Source: Mesorhizobium sophorae (lineage in GTDB: Bacteria > Pseudomonadota > Alphaproteobacteria > Rhizobiales > Rhizobiaceae). From it: a DNA stretch of 64,000 nucleotides. The first letter of the stretch is position 1; the number at the start of each line of letters is the position of its first letter. A program made the translations under genes and the position numbers. The notes below the pieces were generated by a model. The model was not told the DNA's origin, did no database searches, and worked only from the letters and a program-made list of their open reading frames with translations. This document shows positions 15,335 through 23,635 of the stretch, in pieces. The stretch is taken from assembly GCF_002270415.1 (NCBI RefSeq), contig NZ_NNRI01000022.1, forward strand, positions 124,001 through 188,000. Reading direction: 5' to 3'.

Positions 15335-15886
15335 TTAACCCCTGCGCCAGAAATCGGGATAGCTGACGACCAGCCCGTCGCGGTCGATCTCGAGCTCCCG
15401 CTTGAAGTCGCTGGCGCGCGATTCATAGAGATATCGCCTGCCCTCTTCGAGGCATGTGTAGCGCTGCGGATTGGCGACGACGGTGAGGGCCGGGAAATCG
15501 ATGAAGGCGGTGGTGATCTCGGCACTTTGTCCCGTCGAAAGCCGCAATCGCCGGATCGGCAGCGTGTTGGTGAACGGCGTGACGGTGAGATCAGGGTCGA
15601 GGACGCCGTCGAGCTCGGGCATCGGCAGGCCATCCCTGGTCCAGCGACCATCGCCGTCGGCGGCAAGGACAAGTGTCTGGCCGCTGCCGATCACGTCGAC
15701 CATGACACTCCTGGCATGCCAGTTCGCGTTGCAGGCGATGCGGTAGCGCACCGCAAAAGGCGTTTCACCAGAACAGATCACGACAGAGTCGGCCGAGACT
15801 TCCCCTGCACGCTCCTGCAGCAGCAAGTGTTCGAGGCCGGGGCCATCCCACTCGTGCCAGCGCACGATATTCATATCTTCCAGCAT
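15335..15886 (-). CDS. Putative glycolipid-binding family protein
   Basis: 183 residues matching the Glycolipid_bind family (PF06475), named from an annotation transfer rather than proven ligand binding. Diagnostic text: WHEWDGPGLEHLLL near the start, YRIACNANWHARSV, DGRWTRDG, then LDGVLDPDLTVTPFTNTLPI and RRLRLSTG, and the closing DRDGLVVSYPDFWRR. There is no signal peptide, so it is probably cytosolic. It follows the globin gene by 30 bases and is likely co-transcribed with it. Confidence 0.8.
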   Translation of the reverse strand: MLEDMNIVRWHEWDGPGLEHLLLQERAGEVSADSVVICSGETPFAVRYRIACNANWHARSVMVDVIGSGQTLVLAADGDGRWTRDGLPMPELDGVLDPDLTVTPFTNTLPIRRLRLSTGQSAEITTAFIDFPALTVVANPQRYTCLEEGRRYLYESRASDFKRELEIDRDGLVVSYPDFWRRG

Positions 15887-15916
15887 CAGCCCGACACCTC
15901 CCGTGGCGACTGGAGG

Positions 15917-16399
15917 CTACTCTGTTTCCGGCGGCCTGTACGGCCCACCCGGCACGCCCCAGCCCCAGGCCGGCATCGGCTCCGTCTCGGGATCGCAGGT
16001 CTCGCCGAGATTGGAGTTCATTTTGGCCAGCCGCGAGCCCCATTCGACGTAGCCCATGAAAGCAGAGCGGAATTCAGGATCGTCTGGCAGGCCGACCGCG
16101 TCGGCGGCATCGGCCAGAAGATTGATCCAGCGGCGGCGCTGCTCCTCGGTCAGATGCTTGCCCAGGTGGTGCATGACCATCTCGCGGTGACCGCCAAATT
16201 TTTCGCTGTAGGTTTTCGGTCCGCCGAAAACCTCGCCGATGAACGCCGCAACGTGGGCCGGATGGTCCGGCGACATGGTCCTGAACACCGGCCCGACGAC
16301 CGGGTCGCGAAGCACCTTGTCGTAGAAGGTTTCCGTCAGCCGGTTCAGCGCCTCGGCGCCGCCTGCCCATTCGTACAATGTCGGGACGTCCTGGCTCAT
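15917..16399 (-). CDS. Group II truncated haemoglobin
   Basis: 160 residues from the ATG at 16399, preceded by GGTGGAG. The GTG at 16411 lies inside that ribosome site and is rejected. Group II (trHbO-like) features: LYEWAGGAEALNRLTETFYDKVLRDPVVGPVF, the proximal-histidine region around HHLGKHLTEEQRRRW, and the HPAHVAAFIGEVFGGP segment. The C-terminal 30 residues form an extra Pro/Gly-rich tail (CDPETEPMPAWGWGVPGGPY) also seen in some proteobacterial members. It probably binds haem and handles oxygen, peroxide or nitric oxide. It sits upstream of the glycolipid-binding-type gene. Confidence 0.85.
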   Translation of the reverse strand: MSQDVPTLYEWAGGAEALNRLTETFYDKVLRDPVVGPVFRTMSPDHPAHVAAFIGEVFGGPKTYSEKFGGHREMVMHHLGKHLTEEQRRRWINLLADAADAVGLPDDPEFRSAFMGYVEWGSRLAKMNSNLGETCDPETEPMPAWGWGVPGGPYRPPETE

Positions 16400-16521
16400 T
16401 TGTTTCTCCACCGGGGCCCGAGCAATGCCAGAGATGGCAATGCCGGAGATTACGATAGCGGAACTATCGGGGATGGCTCAACCTGCCTCGACGGCCAGTC
16501 CGCCCGACCGTACCGGCAAAA

Positions 16522-18213
16522 CTATGACTTGGTGGGCGCGTTGGCCTGCATCCTGGGCGCCGATACCAGGCGGCAATTGCCCGGCTTCGGTGCCGATTTG
16601 CAGATGGAAGCGCCGGTCAGTTCATCCGCCGATTGAGGCCCTGTCGTCAGCCCGACTTTGAGCATCTTCCTGGGGTCAAGCTGCCGTTGGCTCGAATGGA
16701 GCTTTGTCGCGGCAAACAGGTCAGGCCCAACCGCCATCTCTTCGAGGTATTTCTTGACCTGCTGGTCCAGTTCCAGCGACCGCAAGCGCAACCGCGCATG
16801 GGGGCCGACCAGGCGTCTGACGCCGCCCGCAAGCATGATCGGACAGGCTGCATCGCATTCGCCCAACGCATCATTGGTGAGCCCGACATAGACGCCGTCC
16901 TGAGCCGTGCAGCCCGGCTTTTCCGGCTCGCATTCCATGAACTCCGTGCGTGCGACCGCCACGTCGAGCCTGCGTTCGCGGATCAGCCTTCCGGCGGCAA
17001 GAGCACCGGAAAGGTCGCCTCCCGGCGAGTTGATCACGACGGGCAGCCGCCGATCCCCCAGGGTGCCGAGCAGTTCGCGCAGCTTCTGTGGCGTCTCGGC
17101 GGTAATCCTGCCTTCCGCTGCGATCCACTCCGGACAATCGGGATCGCAGAGGAAACTCTTGCCGCGCACCAGAACGAAGCGCATGTCGGCGACATTGTCT
17201 CGCTGGACGGTTTCGGGTTCGGTCGGCGCGGCAGTGGCGGGCTCGACTTTTGCCGCCTCGGCAGCGGCCGGCCGCGTGGCCTTGTCTGCCGGAGACGGCA
17301 CTTCCCGGCAATTCTCGGGCAATGGAGTGGCGCGGCAGATGGTTCCAGCGGTCAGCATGTCGACGGAATCCAGGCTAGTGACCATCTTCATCCGAAGCAT
17401 GTTTTGCACTTCCAGTTGGTGGATTGCGCTGGCCGGGGTGTCCTTCATCGTTTCGAGCACGCCCGGTCCGACGCCCATCCCGTCGAGATAGGTCGCCAGC
17501 CTTTTCTCCACCGCCTTGCTCATTTCGTAGGTCTTGTAGCTGCCGGCACTCTTCCGGCTGACGATCCTAGTGCTGAGTACCTTCTTCTTGCCGCCTACGA
17601 TGCGATAGGTGGTGCGATATTGCAGTTTCGTGCGGATATACGTCGTGGTGATCTGATGGACGCCGAGATAGGCCGATTCACCGACCAACCGCCTGATACC
17701 GCCGGCAAACATCAGCGGACAGGCGGAATTGCACATCGCGCCGCTGGCGTAGGCATCGCCGAAATAGCGGGCGCCGCTGCCATCGTTTTCCGCGCAGTCC
17801 TTCGCATCAGGCAGACAGCCGTCGAACCGGGTCTTGCCGACAGCGATATCGAGTTTGTTCTTGCGGATCAGCCGGCCAAGCGTGAGCGCCGCCTCGACGT
17901 TGCCGCCGGGAGAATCGACGACGATCGGCAGGTTTCGGCCGCCAAGCGTCTTGAGCATGCGTTTGAACAGAACCGGCGTCCGGGCCTCTATCGAGCCTTC
18001 GGCGGATATCCATTCCGGGCAGATCGGCTCGCAGCCCGGTGCGTTGCTGCGGACGACGACGAAGCGCATCGTCGGACCGAGATCCGGCGCCGTATCCGCC
18101 GCAAAGGCGGCATGCCCCGCGACAAGCGACGCCAGCAGGCAGATCAGCCGCACCGACCACAAAGCCCGACGATGTAAAAGGCGCCCTGGAACCATTTGGA
18201 AAAGCCCCGCCAT
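16522..18213 (-). CDS. Periplasmic protein with two tandem ClpP/crotonase-like domains
   Basis: 563 residues with a signal peptide (about 1-39, cleavage after AAFA). Two homologous halves follow. Half 1 (about 49-300) starts RFVVVRSNAPGCEPICPEWI and has DSPGGNVEAA (100-109), CNSAC with Ser163, and LGVHQ with His186, fitting a Ser-His ClpP-like protease fold. Half 2 (about 345-545) repeats this as RFVLVRGKSFLCDPDCPEWI and NSPGGDLSGA, but the Ser position is Ala455 (CDAAC) and the His position is Arg478, so it is probably inactive. A Pro/Ala linker joins them. Such predicted periplasmic serine-protease-like proteins (COG3904 type) have no clear function. Confidence 0.75.
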   Translation of the reverse strand: MAGLFQMVPGRLLHRRALWSVRLICLLASLVAGHAAFAADTAPDLGPTMRFVVVRSNAPGCEPICPEWISAEGSIEARTPVLFKRMLKTLGGRNLPIVVDSPGGNVEAALTLGRLIRKNKLDIAVGKTRFDGCLPDAKDCAENDGSGARYFGDAYASGAMCNSACPLMFAGGIRRLVGESAYLGVHQITTTYIRTKLQYRTTYRIVGGKKKVLSTRIVSRKSAGSYKTYEMSKAVEKRLATYLDGMGVGPGVLETMKDTPASAIHQLEVQNMLRMKMVTSLDSVDMLTAGTICRATPLPENCREVPSPADKATRPAAAEAAKVEPATAAPTEPETVQRDNVADMRFVLVRGKSFLCDPDCPEWIAAEGRITAETPQKLRELLGTLGDRRLPVVINSPGGDLSGALAAGRLIRERRLDVAVARTEFMECEPEKPGCTAQDGVYVGLTNDALGECDAACPIMLAGGVRRLVGPHARLRLRSLELDQQVKKYLEEMAVGPDLFAATKLHSSQRQLDPRKMLKVGLTTGPQSADELTGASICKSAPKPGNCRLVSAPRMQANAPTKS

Positions 18214-18291
18214 GCAAGCTATCCTAGACGAGGTCCAAGGGCTTGCAACAGGGTTCGACCGACAACACCCGACGACCCGCCGGGCAAAAGG

Positions 18292-18316
18292 AAAAGGGCG
18301 GCCCCAAGGACCGCCC
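18292..18316 (-). terminator. Terminator of tuf
   Basis: On the minus strand, GGGCGG and CCGCCC pair around TCCTTGGGG and are followed by CTTTTCC. It lies 40 bases past the tuf stop codon. Confidence 0.75.
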
Positions 18317-18355
18317 TATCCGTCTCGAACCTGACCCAGCGGATGCCGGGGTCAG

Positions 18356-19531
<1,176 letters not shown>

Positions 19532-19825
19532 AGTCTCTTTCCTTGGACGGCCTGGACCTTCAGTTCAGTCGAATGCGGGGCGATTAGCGACAAAGGCCAA
19601 AAAACACAAGCGTCTTTTGGCCGGGTGCCGTCTCACTCAGTCCGAACCATTGATCCGATTGCGGGGATGTGGCGCTGATATAGGAAGGGGCGAGACGAAA
19701 TGAAATGGGTGGCAGGCGGATCGATCGAAGCCGCCACGGCGCTGTCTTGCCTGCCCATCCGTGTCTGATTCACCGACGGTTCATGGCCCATTGCGGTCGT
19801 CATCGAGGTCTGATTTCTTCGCCGG

Positions 19826-20713
19826 ATGCATTTCATCCCGACCGCCATCCGCGGCCCCCTGTTCATGATCGTCTCGACCGGGTCGTATCTCGTCAACGAT
19901 ACGATGATGAAACTCGCGACGTCGGGCCTGCCGTCCTACGAAGTGCTGTTTCTGCGCGGTGCGGCGGCAACGCTCTGGGGTTTCCCGCTGTTGTTCGCGC
20001 TGGGCTACGGCAAGCAGATTCCGCTGATCTTCGACAGGCACGTGCTGCGCAGGAACCTGCTCGAGCTGGCGGCGATCCTCTGCTACGTGGTGGCGCTCGC
20101 CAACATGCAGATCGCAGATTCGACGGCGCTCGGTCAGATCACGCCGCTGTTGATGCTGGTCGGCTCCTCGATCCTGTTCCGCGAGCGGATCGGCGGCCAG
20201 CGCATGGCGCTGATCGGGCTCGGCTTCATCGGCGCGCTGATGGTGGCGCAACCGACCATGCAAGGCATTTCGGTCTACGCCTTGCTGGCGCTCGGCAACG
20301 CGACGCTGTCGGCGGCACGCGACCTTGCCGGCAGGCGGGTTACGGCCGAGGTGCCGGGGATGATCGTGGCGATCTCCGCCGTCGTGGTGGTGCTGATCGG
20401 CTCCGGTGCCGTGCATCTGGTTTCCGAGCGCTGGGTCATGCCCGAGGCGCGCCATCTGCTGCTGATGGCAGGCGCCGGATTTTTCCTGATCTTCGGCCAC
20501 TTCTTCATCTTCATGGCCTACCGCGTCGGGCCGACCAGTGCGGTAGCGCCGTTCTACTATTGCTTCACCGTCTGGGCGGTCATTTCGGGCCTGTTGGTGT
20601 TCGGGCAATTTCCGAACGCGCTCGCTGTTTGCGGCATCCTGCTGGTGGTGGGCAGCGGACTTGCCATCGTCTCGCTGGACCAGCGCAAGCGCCGGCTGAC
20701 GGTCGTCGCCTAG
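19826..20713 (+). CDS. EamA/DMT-family transporter
   Basis: 295 residues with about ten predicted membrane helices in two EamA-type halves, for example GPLFMIVSTGSYLVNDTMMK at the start, LGQITPLLMLVGSSILFRE in the first half and RVGPTSAVAPFYYCFTVWAV in the second. Family members (RhaT/EamA, 10-TMS drug/metabolite exporters) move small metabolites across the inner membrane; the substrate cannot be told. I use the ATG at 19826 because upstream codons read as non-coding. It is transcribed divergently from tuf. Confidence 0.85.
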   Translation: MHFIPTAIRGPLFMIVSTGSYLVNDTMMKLATSGLPSYEVLFLRGAAATLWGFPLLFALGYGKQIPLIFDRHVLRRNLLELAAILCYVVALANMQIADSTALGQITPLLMLVGSSILFRERIGGQRMALIGLGFIGALMVAQPTMQGISVYALLALGNATLSAARDLAGRRVTAEVPGMIVAISAVVVVLIGSGAVHLVSERWVMPEARHLLLMAGAGFFLIFGHFFIFMAYRVGPTSAVAPFYYCFTVWAVISGLLVFGQFPNALAVCGILLVVGSGLAIVSLDQRKRRLTVVA

Positions 20714-20847
20714 CCCTACCCAAGCAGGCCAAGCGGACGCTCACCTGCGTCTTTCAGCGCGCTGTTGCCGAGCCGAAAAAGATCGTCTAATCGGCGAAGA
20801 CCGTCCAATCCAAGACGCCATGATCAATCAGCCAAGGGAGTTCCCCC

Positions 20848-20985
20848 ATGACGGATTTTGACCAGAACAAGAACTCCGACGCCGAGCACAAGGCCGCCAT
20901 CCGCAAGTCAATCATCGGCTGGATGGTGTTCATCGCGAGAACGCTGATCTTTTTCGCCGCAGCCGACGCAGTGCTGATGCCATAG
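20848..20985 (+). CDS. Small single-pass membrane protein, 45 residues
   Basis: The reading frame MTDFDQNKNSDAEHKAAI(...) ends AADAVLMP. A charged N-terminus is followed by a helix (WMVFIARTLIFFAAADAVL). AGGGAG lies 8 bases before the ATG, which supports translation. It resembles short stress-type membrane peptides seen between rhizobial genes. Function unknown. Confidence 0.5.
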   Translation: MTDFDQNKNSDAEHKAAIRKSIIGWMVFIARTLIFFAAADAVLMP

Positions 20986-21053
20986 GTCGCGTACCGGCCC
21001 GAAGCTGGTCCTCAGCAGAAATTCGAATTTTCAGACGATCCGGTCGGCCCCTG

Positions 21054-21089
21054 GAGCGGTTCATCGTTTCACGGAAACGCAGACCGCTC
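21054..21089. repeat. Intergenic hairpin repeat, copy 1
   Basis: GAGCGGT/ACCGCTC encloses TCAT-CGTTTC-ACG-GAAACG, a nested perfect dyad. A near copy lies at 58329-58363 (AGCGGTTCATCG shared), so this is a dispersed intergenic repeat. Confidence 0.7.
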
Positions 21090-21096
21090 TACCACT

Positions 21097-21351
21097 TTAC
21101 GCCCGTCCTCCGCTGAACTGGTGGTAGGCCCACAGTACGACTACCGCGCCGATCACGGCGACGATCAGGCTGTAGATGTTGAGGCCGGTGACGCCCGACG
21201 CGCCGAAGGCGCTGAAGATCAGGCCGCCGACAATGGCGCCGACGATGCCGAGCACGATGTCCATCAAAATGCCCTGGCCGCTCTTGTTGACGATCTTGCT
21301 GCCCAGGAAGCCGGCGATGACGCCGAGTATGATCCAGCTGATGATTGACAT
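21097..21351 (-). CDS. GlsB/YeaQ/YmgE family stress-response membrane protein
   Basis: 84 residues from the ATG at 21351, preceded by GAGAGGAAAAA; a longer frame to 21390 is rejected. Three glycine-rich helices: MSIISWIILGVIAGFLGSKI, ILMDIVLGIVGAIVGGLIFS and IYSLIVAVIGAVVVLWAYHQ. This matches the transglycosylase-associated protein family (PF04226), small inner-membrane proteins induced by envelope or acid stress in several bacteria. No enzymatic activity is established. Confidence 0.85.
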   Translation of the reverse strand: MSIISWIILGVIAGFLGSKIVNKSGQGILMDIVLGIVGAIVGGLIFSAFGASGVTGLNIYSLIVAVIGAVVVLWAYHQFSGGRA

Positions 21352-21481
21352 TTTTTCCTCTCCATCCACCCGCCAGCCAAACATTTTCATAGGATTGTCA
21401 AAAGCTCAAGCCAACTTGAAATTCCGCCCGCGTGCCCCATTGTTGAGGTGGGGTTGGGCTGGTCGCTATGGAGGATCCACT

Positions 21482-21946
21482 ATGGGACTTTTTGACAACG
21501 CCGTTCCCGGCGGCAACATCACCAAACCGCTGATGATCGCGCTCGGCGCGCTGCTGGTCGGAAAAATGCTGAGCGGCAGAAGTGCTGAACAACCGGACCA
21601 GACCGAGACCCCGGCCCCGACCGGACCCGCTTCCACCGGAACGACCTCCGCCGACGACGGCCTGCTCGGCGGATTGGGCGGCCTGCTCGACAAGCTCAGG
21701 GACGCCGGCCACGGCAATGTCGCCGACTCGTGGGTCGGCACTGGGCAGAACCAGTCGATCAACGCCAACGATCTCGGCACCGCAATCGGGCCACAGGTCA
21801 TTCGCGAGATCGCGCAAAGGACCGGGCTGAACGAGCAGGAGCTGCTCAAGCAACTGTCCGCGGCCTTGCCCGGTATCGTCGACAAGCTGACGCCGAACGG
21901 CCAGATGCCGCAGCAACACCAGGTCGCCTCCGCGTTCAACAGCTAG
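21482..21946 (+). CDS. YidB-like (DUF937) protein
   Basis: 154 residues; the ATG at 21482 follows GGAGGATC. The N-terminus MGLFDNAVPGG precedes a hydrophobic stretch (PLMIALGALLVGKML), a Thr/Pro-rich linker and a DUF937/YidB-type C-terminal half: GGLGGLLDKLRDAGHGNVAD, SWVGTGQNQSINANDLGTAI, IREIAQRTGLNEQELLKQLS, LPGIVDKLTPNGQMP. The family is widespread in proteobacteria and of unknown biochemical role. It ends 86 bases before the truncated tRNA-Gly copy. Confidence 0.85.
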   Translation: MGLFDNAVPGGNITKPLMIALGALLVGKMLSGRSAEQPDQTETPAPTGPASTGTTSADDGLLGGLGGLLDKLRDAGHGNVADSWVGTGQNQSINANDLGTAIGPQVIREIAQRTGLNEQELLKQLSAALPGIVDKLTPNGQMPQQHQVASAFNS

Positions 21947-22032
21947 CGCCGCGCAGACATCTGCACAGTGGAGGAGCGCTGCGCGGCTTGCCGCGCGGTG
22001 TTTCGACCCGGAGATCGTGCGGACGGGAGGTC

Positions 22033-22079
22033 TGGAGCGGGTAGCGGGAATCGAACCCGCATATTCAGTTTGGAAGACT
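22033..22079 (-). repeat. tRNA-Gly 3'-half fragment (att-like direct repeat)
   Basis: These 47 bases match the 3' half of the intact tRNA-Gly at 27511-27557 with two mismatches; the first 36 are identical, starting at TGGAGCGGGTAGCGGG. The match includes the encoded CCA, T-arm and anticodon loop region, then stops abruptly. It cannot fold as a tRNA. It looks like the far attachment site of an old insertion in tRNA-Gly. Confidence 0.85.
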
Positions 22080-22517
22080 TCCAAGAATGTAATGAAATCA
22101 ATAGGCCGTGTCATTCACCTTATCAAAAACGGCCGATCCGGGCAGAATTGTGCGGCGTAGTGTCATCAGAACCTCATGCAAAATGATTGGGGCATACCTC
22201 AAACACAGTGGTCTGTCTGGGTGAACACTCCAAGGTCAAACCGTCACCCCTGAAAGACCGATTTTTGACCCGGAGCAGACTCTCGCAGGCGAAGGTGCGC
22301 ATGATCGCTTTGCGCCGCATTTCGGGCACTACGACGGTCCCGTCCATTCACCAAAAGCGGACATCGATGGAGCAGAGGCAACAGAAAGCTCCAAGTCCGG
22401 TCGTTCTTGGCGCAATCCCAAGCGGACATTCCATTTTTCGGGCAACGTCAAACTGCCACGTGCGGAGCACCGTCGTCCCGAACTTGTACGCTGTCTTCGC
22501 GCGTGATATCGATACTG
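22080..22517. other. Non-coding left part of the tRNA-Gly islet
   Basis: About 440 bases with no convincing gene and no clear structure. Frames here lack ribosome sites. It may be decayed integrase or phage sequence, but I see no recognisable remnant. Confidence 0.4.
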
Positions 22518-23108
22518 ATGCGTGGACTGCTGATACTTGTCGTATTGGCGCTTGCCGCGACCGATGCAGCGGCGGGCGACGTGTTGTTCGACGCCATAGC
22601 TGCCGGCGACAAAGTGGGTGTCGAGCAAGCTGTCGCGAGCGGTGCCGACGTCGATAGTCGGGCGCGCGACCAGGCAACCCTACTCATCGCTGCAGCCCTT
22701 GATAACCAGCCGGAAATCGCCGAATTCCTGCTGAGCAAGGGGGCCGACGTCATGGCCCGGAACTCGGGCGGCTTCACCCCGCTACATGCGGCCGCCTTCT
22801 CGGGCAGCCTGCCGATCGCCAAGCTGCTGCTGGAAAAAGGCGCGGTGCTCGACGATACCGCCAACAAGGCGGGCGCTACGCCGTTGTTGGTTGCCGGCGA
22901 GGAAAACCACGTTGAACTGGCGGAATTCCTTATTGCGAAAGGTGCCGATGTGAACCATCCCGAGGGTCATGGCTACATGCCGACAACGCGCGCATTCTGG
23001 AAGGGCAACACGGATATAATACGACTGTTCAAACGCCATGGTGCTACCTGCCAAGCCAAGATCCTTGGCGAGGCGAACGCGGCGAAGTGCGCAGAGATCC
23101 ACGATTAA
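22518..23108 (+). CDS. Secreted ankyrin-repeat protein
   Basis: 196 residues from the ATG at 22518, giving a signal peptide (MRGLLILVVLALAATDAAA). About five ankyrin repeats follow, for example DVLFDAIAAGDKVGVEQAVA, ATLLIAAALDNQPEIAEFLL, FTPLHAAAFSGSLPIAKLLL and ATPLLVAGEENHVELAEFLI, each ending in a G-A-D/V loop. There are Cys residues near the C-terminus. Ankyrin proteins bind partner proteins; in the periplasm, small ones are sometimes linked to oxidative-stress enzymes. It is 12 bases upstream of the YHS gene and probably co-transcribed. The ribosome site is poor, and an earlier GTG at 22503 is possible. Confidence 0.75.
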   Translation: MRGLLILVVLALAATDAAAGDVLFDAIAAGDKVGVEQAVASGADVDSRARDQATLLIAAALDNQPEIAEFLLSKGADVMARNSGGFTPLHAAAFSGSLPIAKLLLEKGAVLDDTANKAGATPLLVAGEENHVELAEFLIAKGADVNHPEGHGYMPTTRAFWKGNTDIIRLFKRHGATCQAKILGEANAAKCAEIHD

Positions 23109-23120
23109 CGGAGGATGCAG

Positions 23121-23624
23121 ATGAGCACGTTGATCAAGTCACGACTGGTTCGGAATTTGGGGGCGGCTGCCCTAGTCGCTGTAGCTGCGGTCGCCGGCGC
23201 GGGATCGGCCTGGGCCGACGATTCGGTAAACACCGGCTATTTCGGCGGTGTGGCGATCATGGGCTACGACACGGTCGCTTACTTCACTGACGGCAAGGCC
23301 GTGAAGGGCTCCGAAGAGTTCACCTATGACTGGTTGGGGACACCCTGGCATTTCGCCAGCAAGAAACACCTGGAAATGTTCATGAGCGAACCGGTCAAGT
23401 ACGCTCCTCAGTATGGCGGCTACTGTGCTGCCGAAGTCGTGGGCGGAGGGGTCACGATCAATGTCGATCCGGAAGCATTCAAGATTATCGACGGCAAGCT
23501 CTACCTGATCTACGACGTCGGCAATGCGGACCACTTCGCCGCGCATGCAGCTGAAAATATACCGAAAGCCGATGCCAACTGGCCGAAGGTGGCGGCCAAT
23601 TTGGAGCTCGACAAGTATCACTGA
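23121..23624 (+). CDS. Exported YHS-domain protein
   Basis: 167 residues. The ATG at 23121 is 7 bases after GGAGG; the ATG at 23115 is too close. A signal peptide (about 1-33, ending GSAWA) precedes a YHS-type domain: GVAIMGYDTVAYFTDGKAVK, TYDWLGTPWHFASKKHLEMF, YAPQYGGYCAAEVVGGG. YHS domains are small metal-associated modules; this periplasmic type is common in alphaproteobacteria and of unknown function. It follows the ankyrin gene closely and converges with the cyclase gene. Confidence 0.8.
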   Translation: MSTLIKSRLVRNLGAAALVAVAAVAGAGSAWADDSVNTGYFGGVAIMGYDTVAYFTDGKAVKGSEEFTYDWLGTPWHFASKKHLEMFMSEPVKYAPQYGGYCAAEVVGGGVTINVDPEAFKIIDGKLYLIYDVGNADHFAAHAAENIPKADANWPKVAANLELDKYH

Positions 23625-23635
23625 GACGCGTGCAT

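Noticed and set aside
15257..16636. Long plus-strand frame of 459 codons
   Set aside because: It covers the globin and glycolipid-binding genes in antisense; those match known families, this does not.
16633..18177. 514-codon frame opposite the ClpP-like gene
   Set aside because: Antisense shadow produced by high G+C; no motifs, and the minus-strand gene has a signal peptide and repeated domains.
22033..22079. Second tRNA-Gly gene
   Set aside because: Only the 3' half is present; the sequence cannot form the acceptor and D arms.
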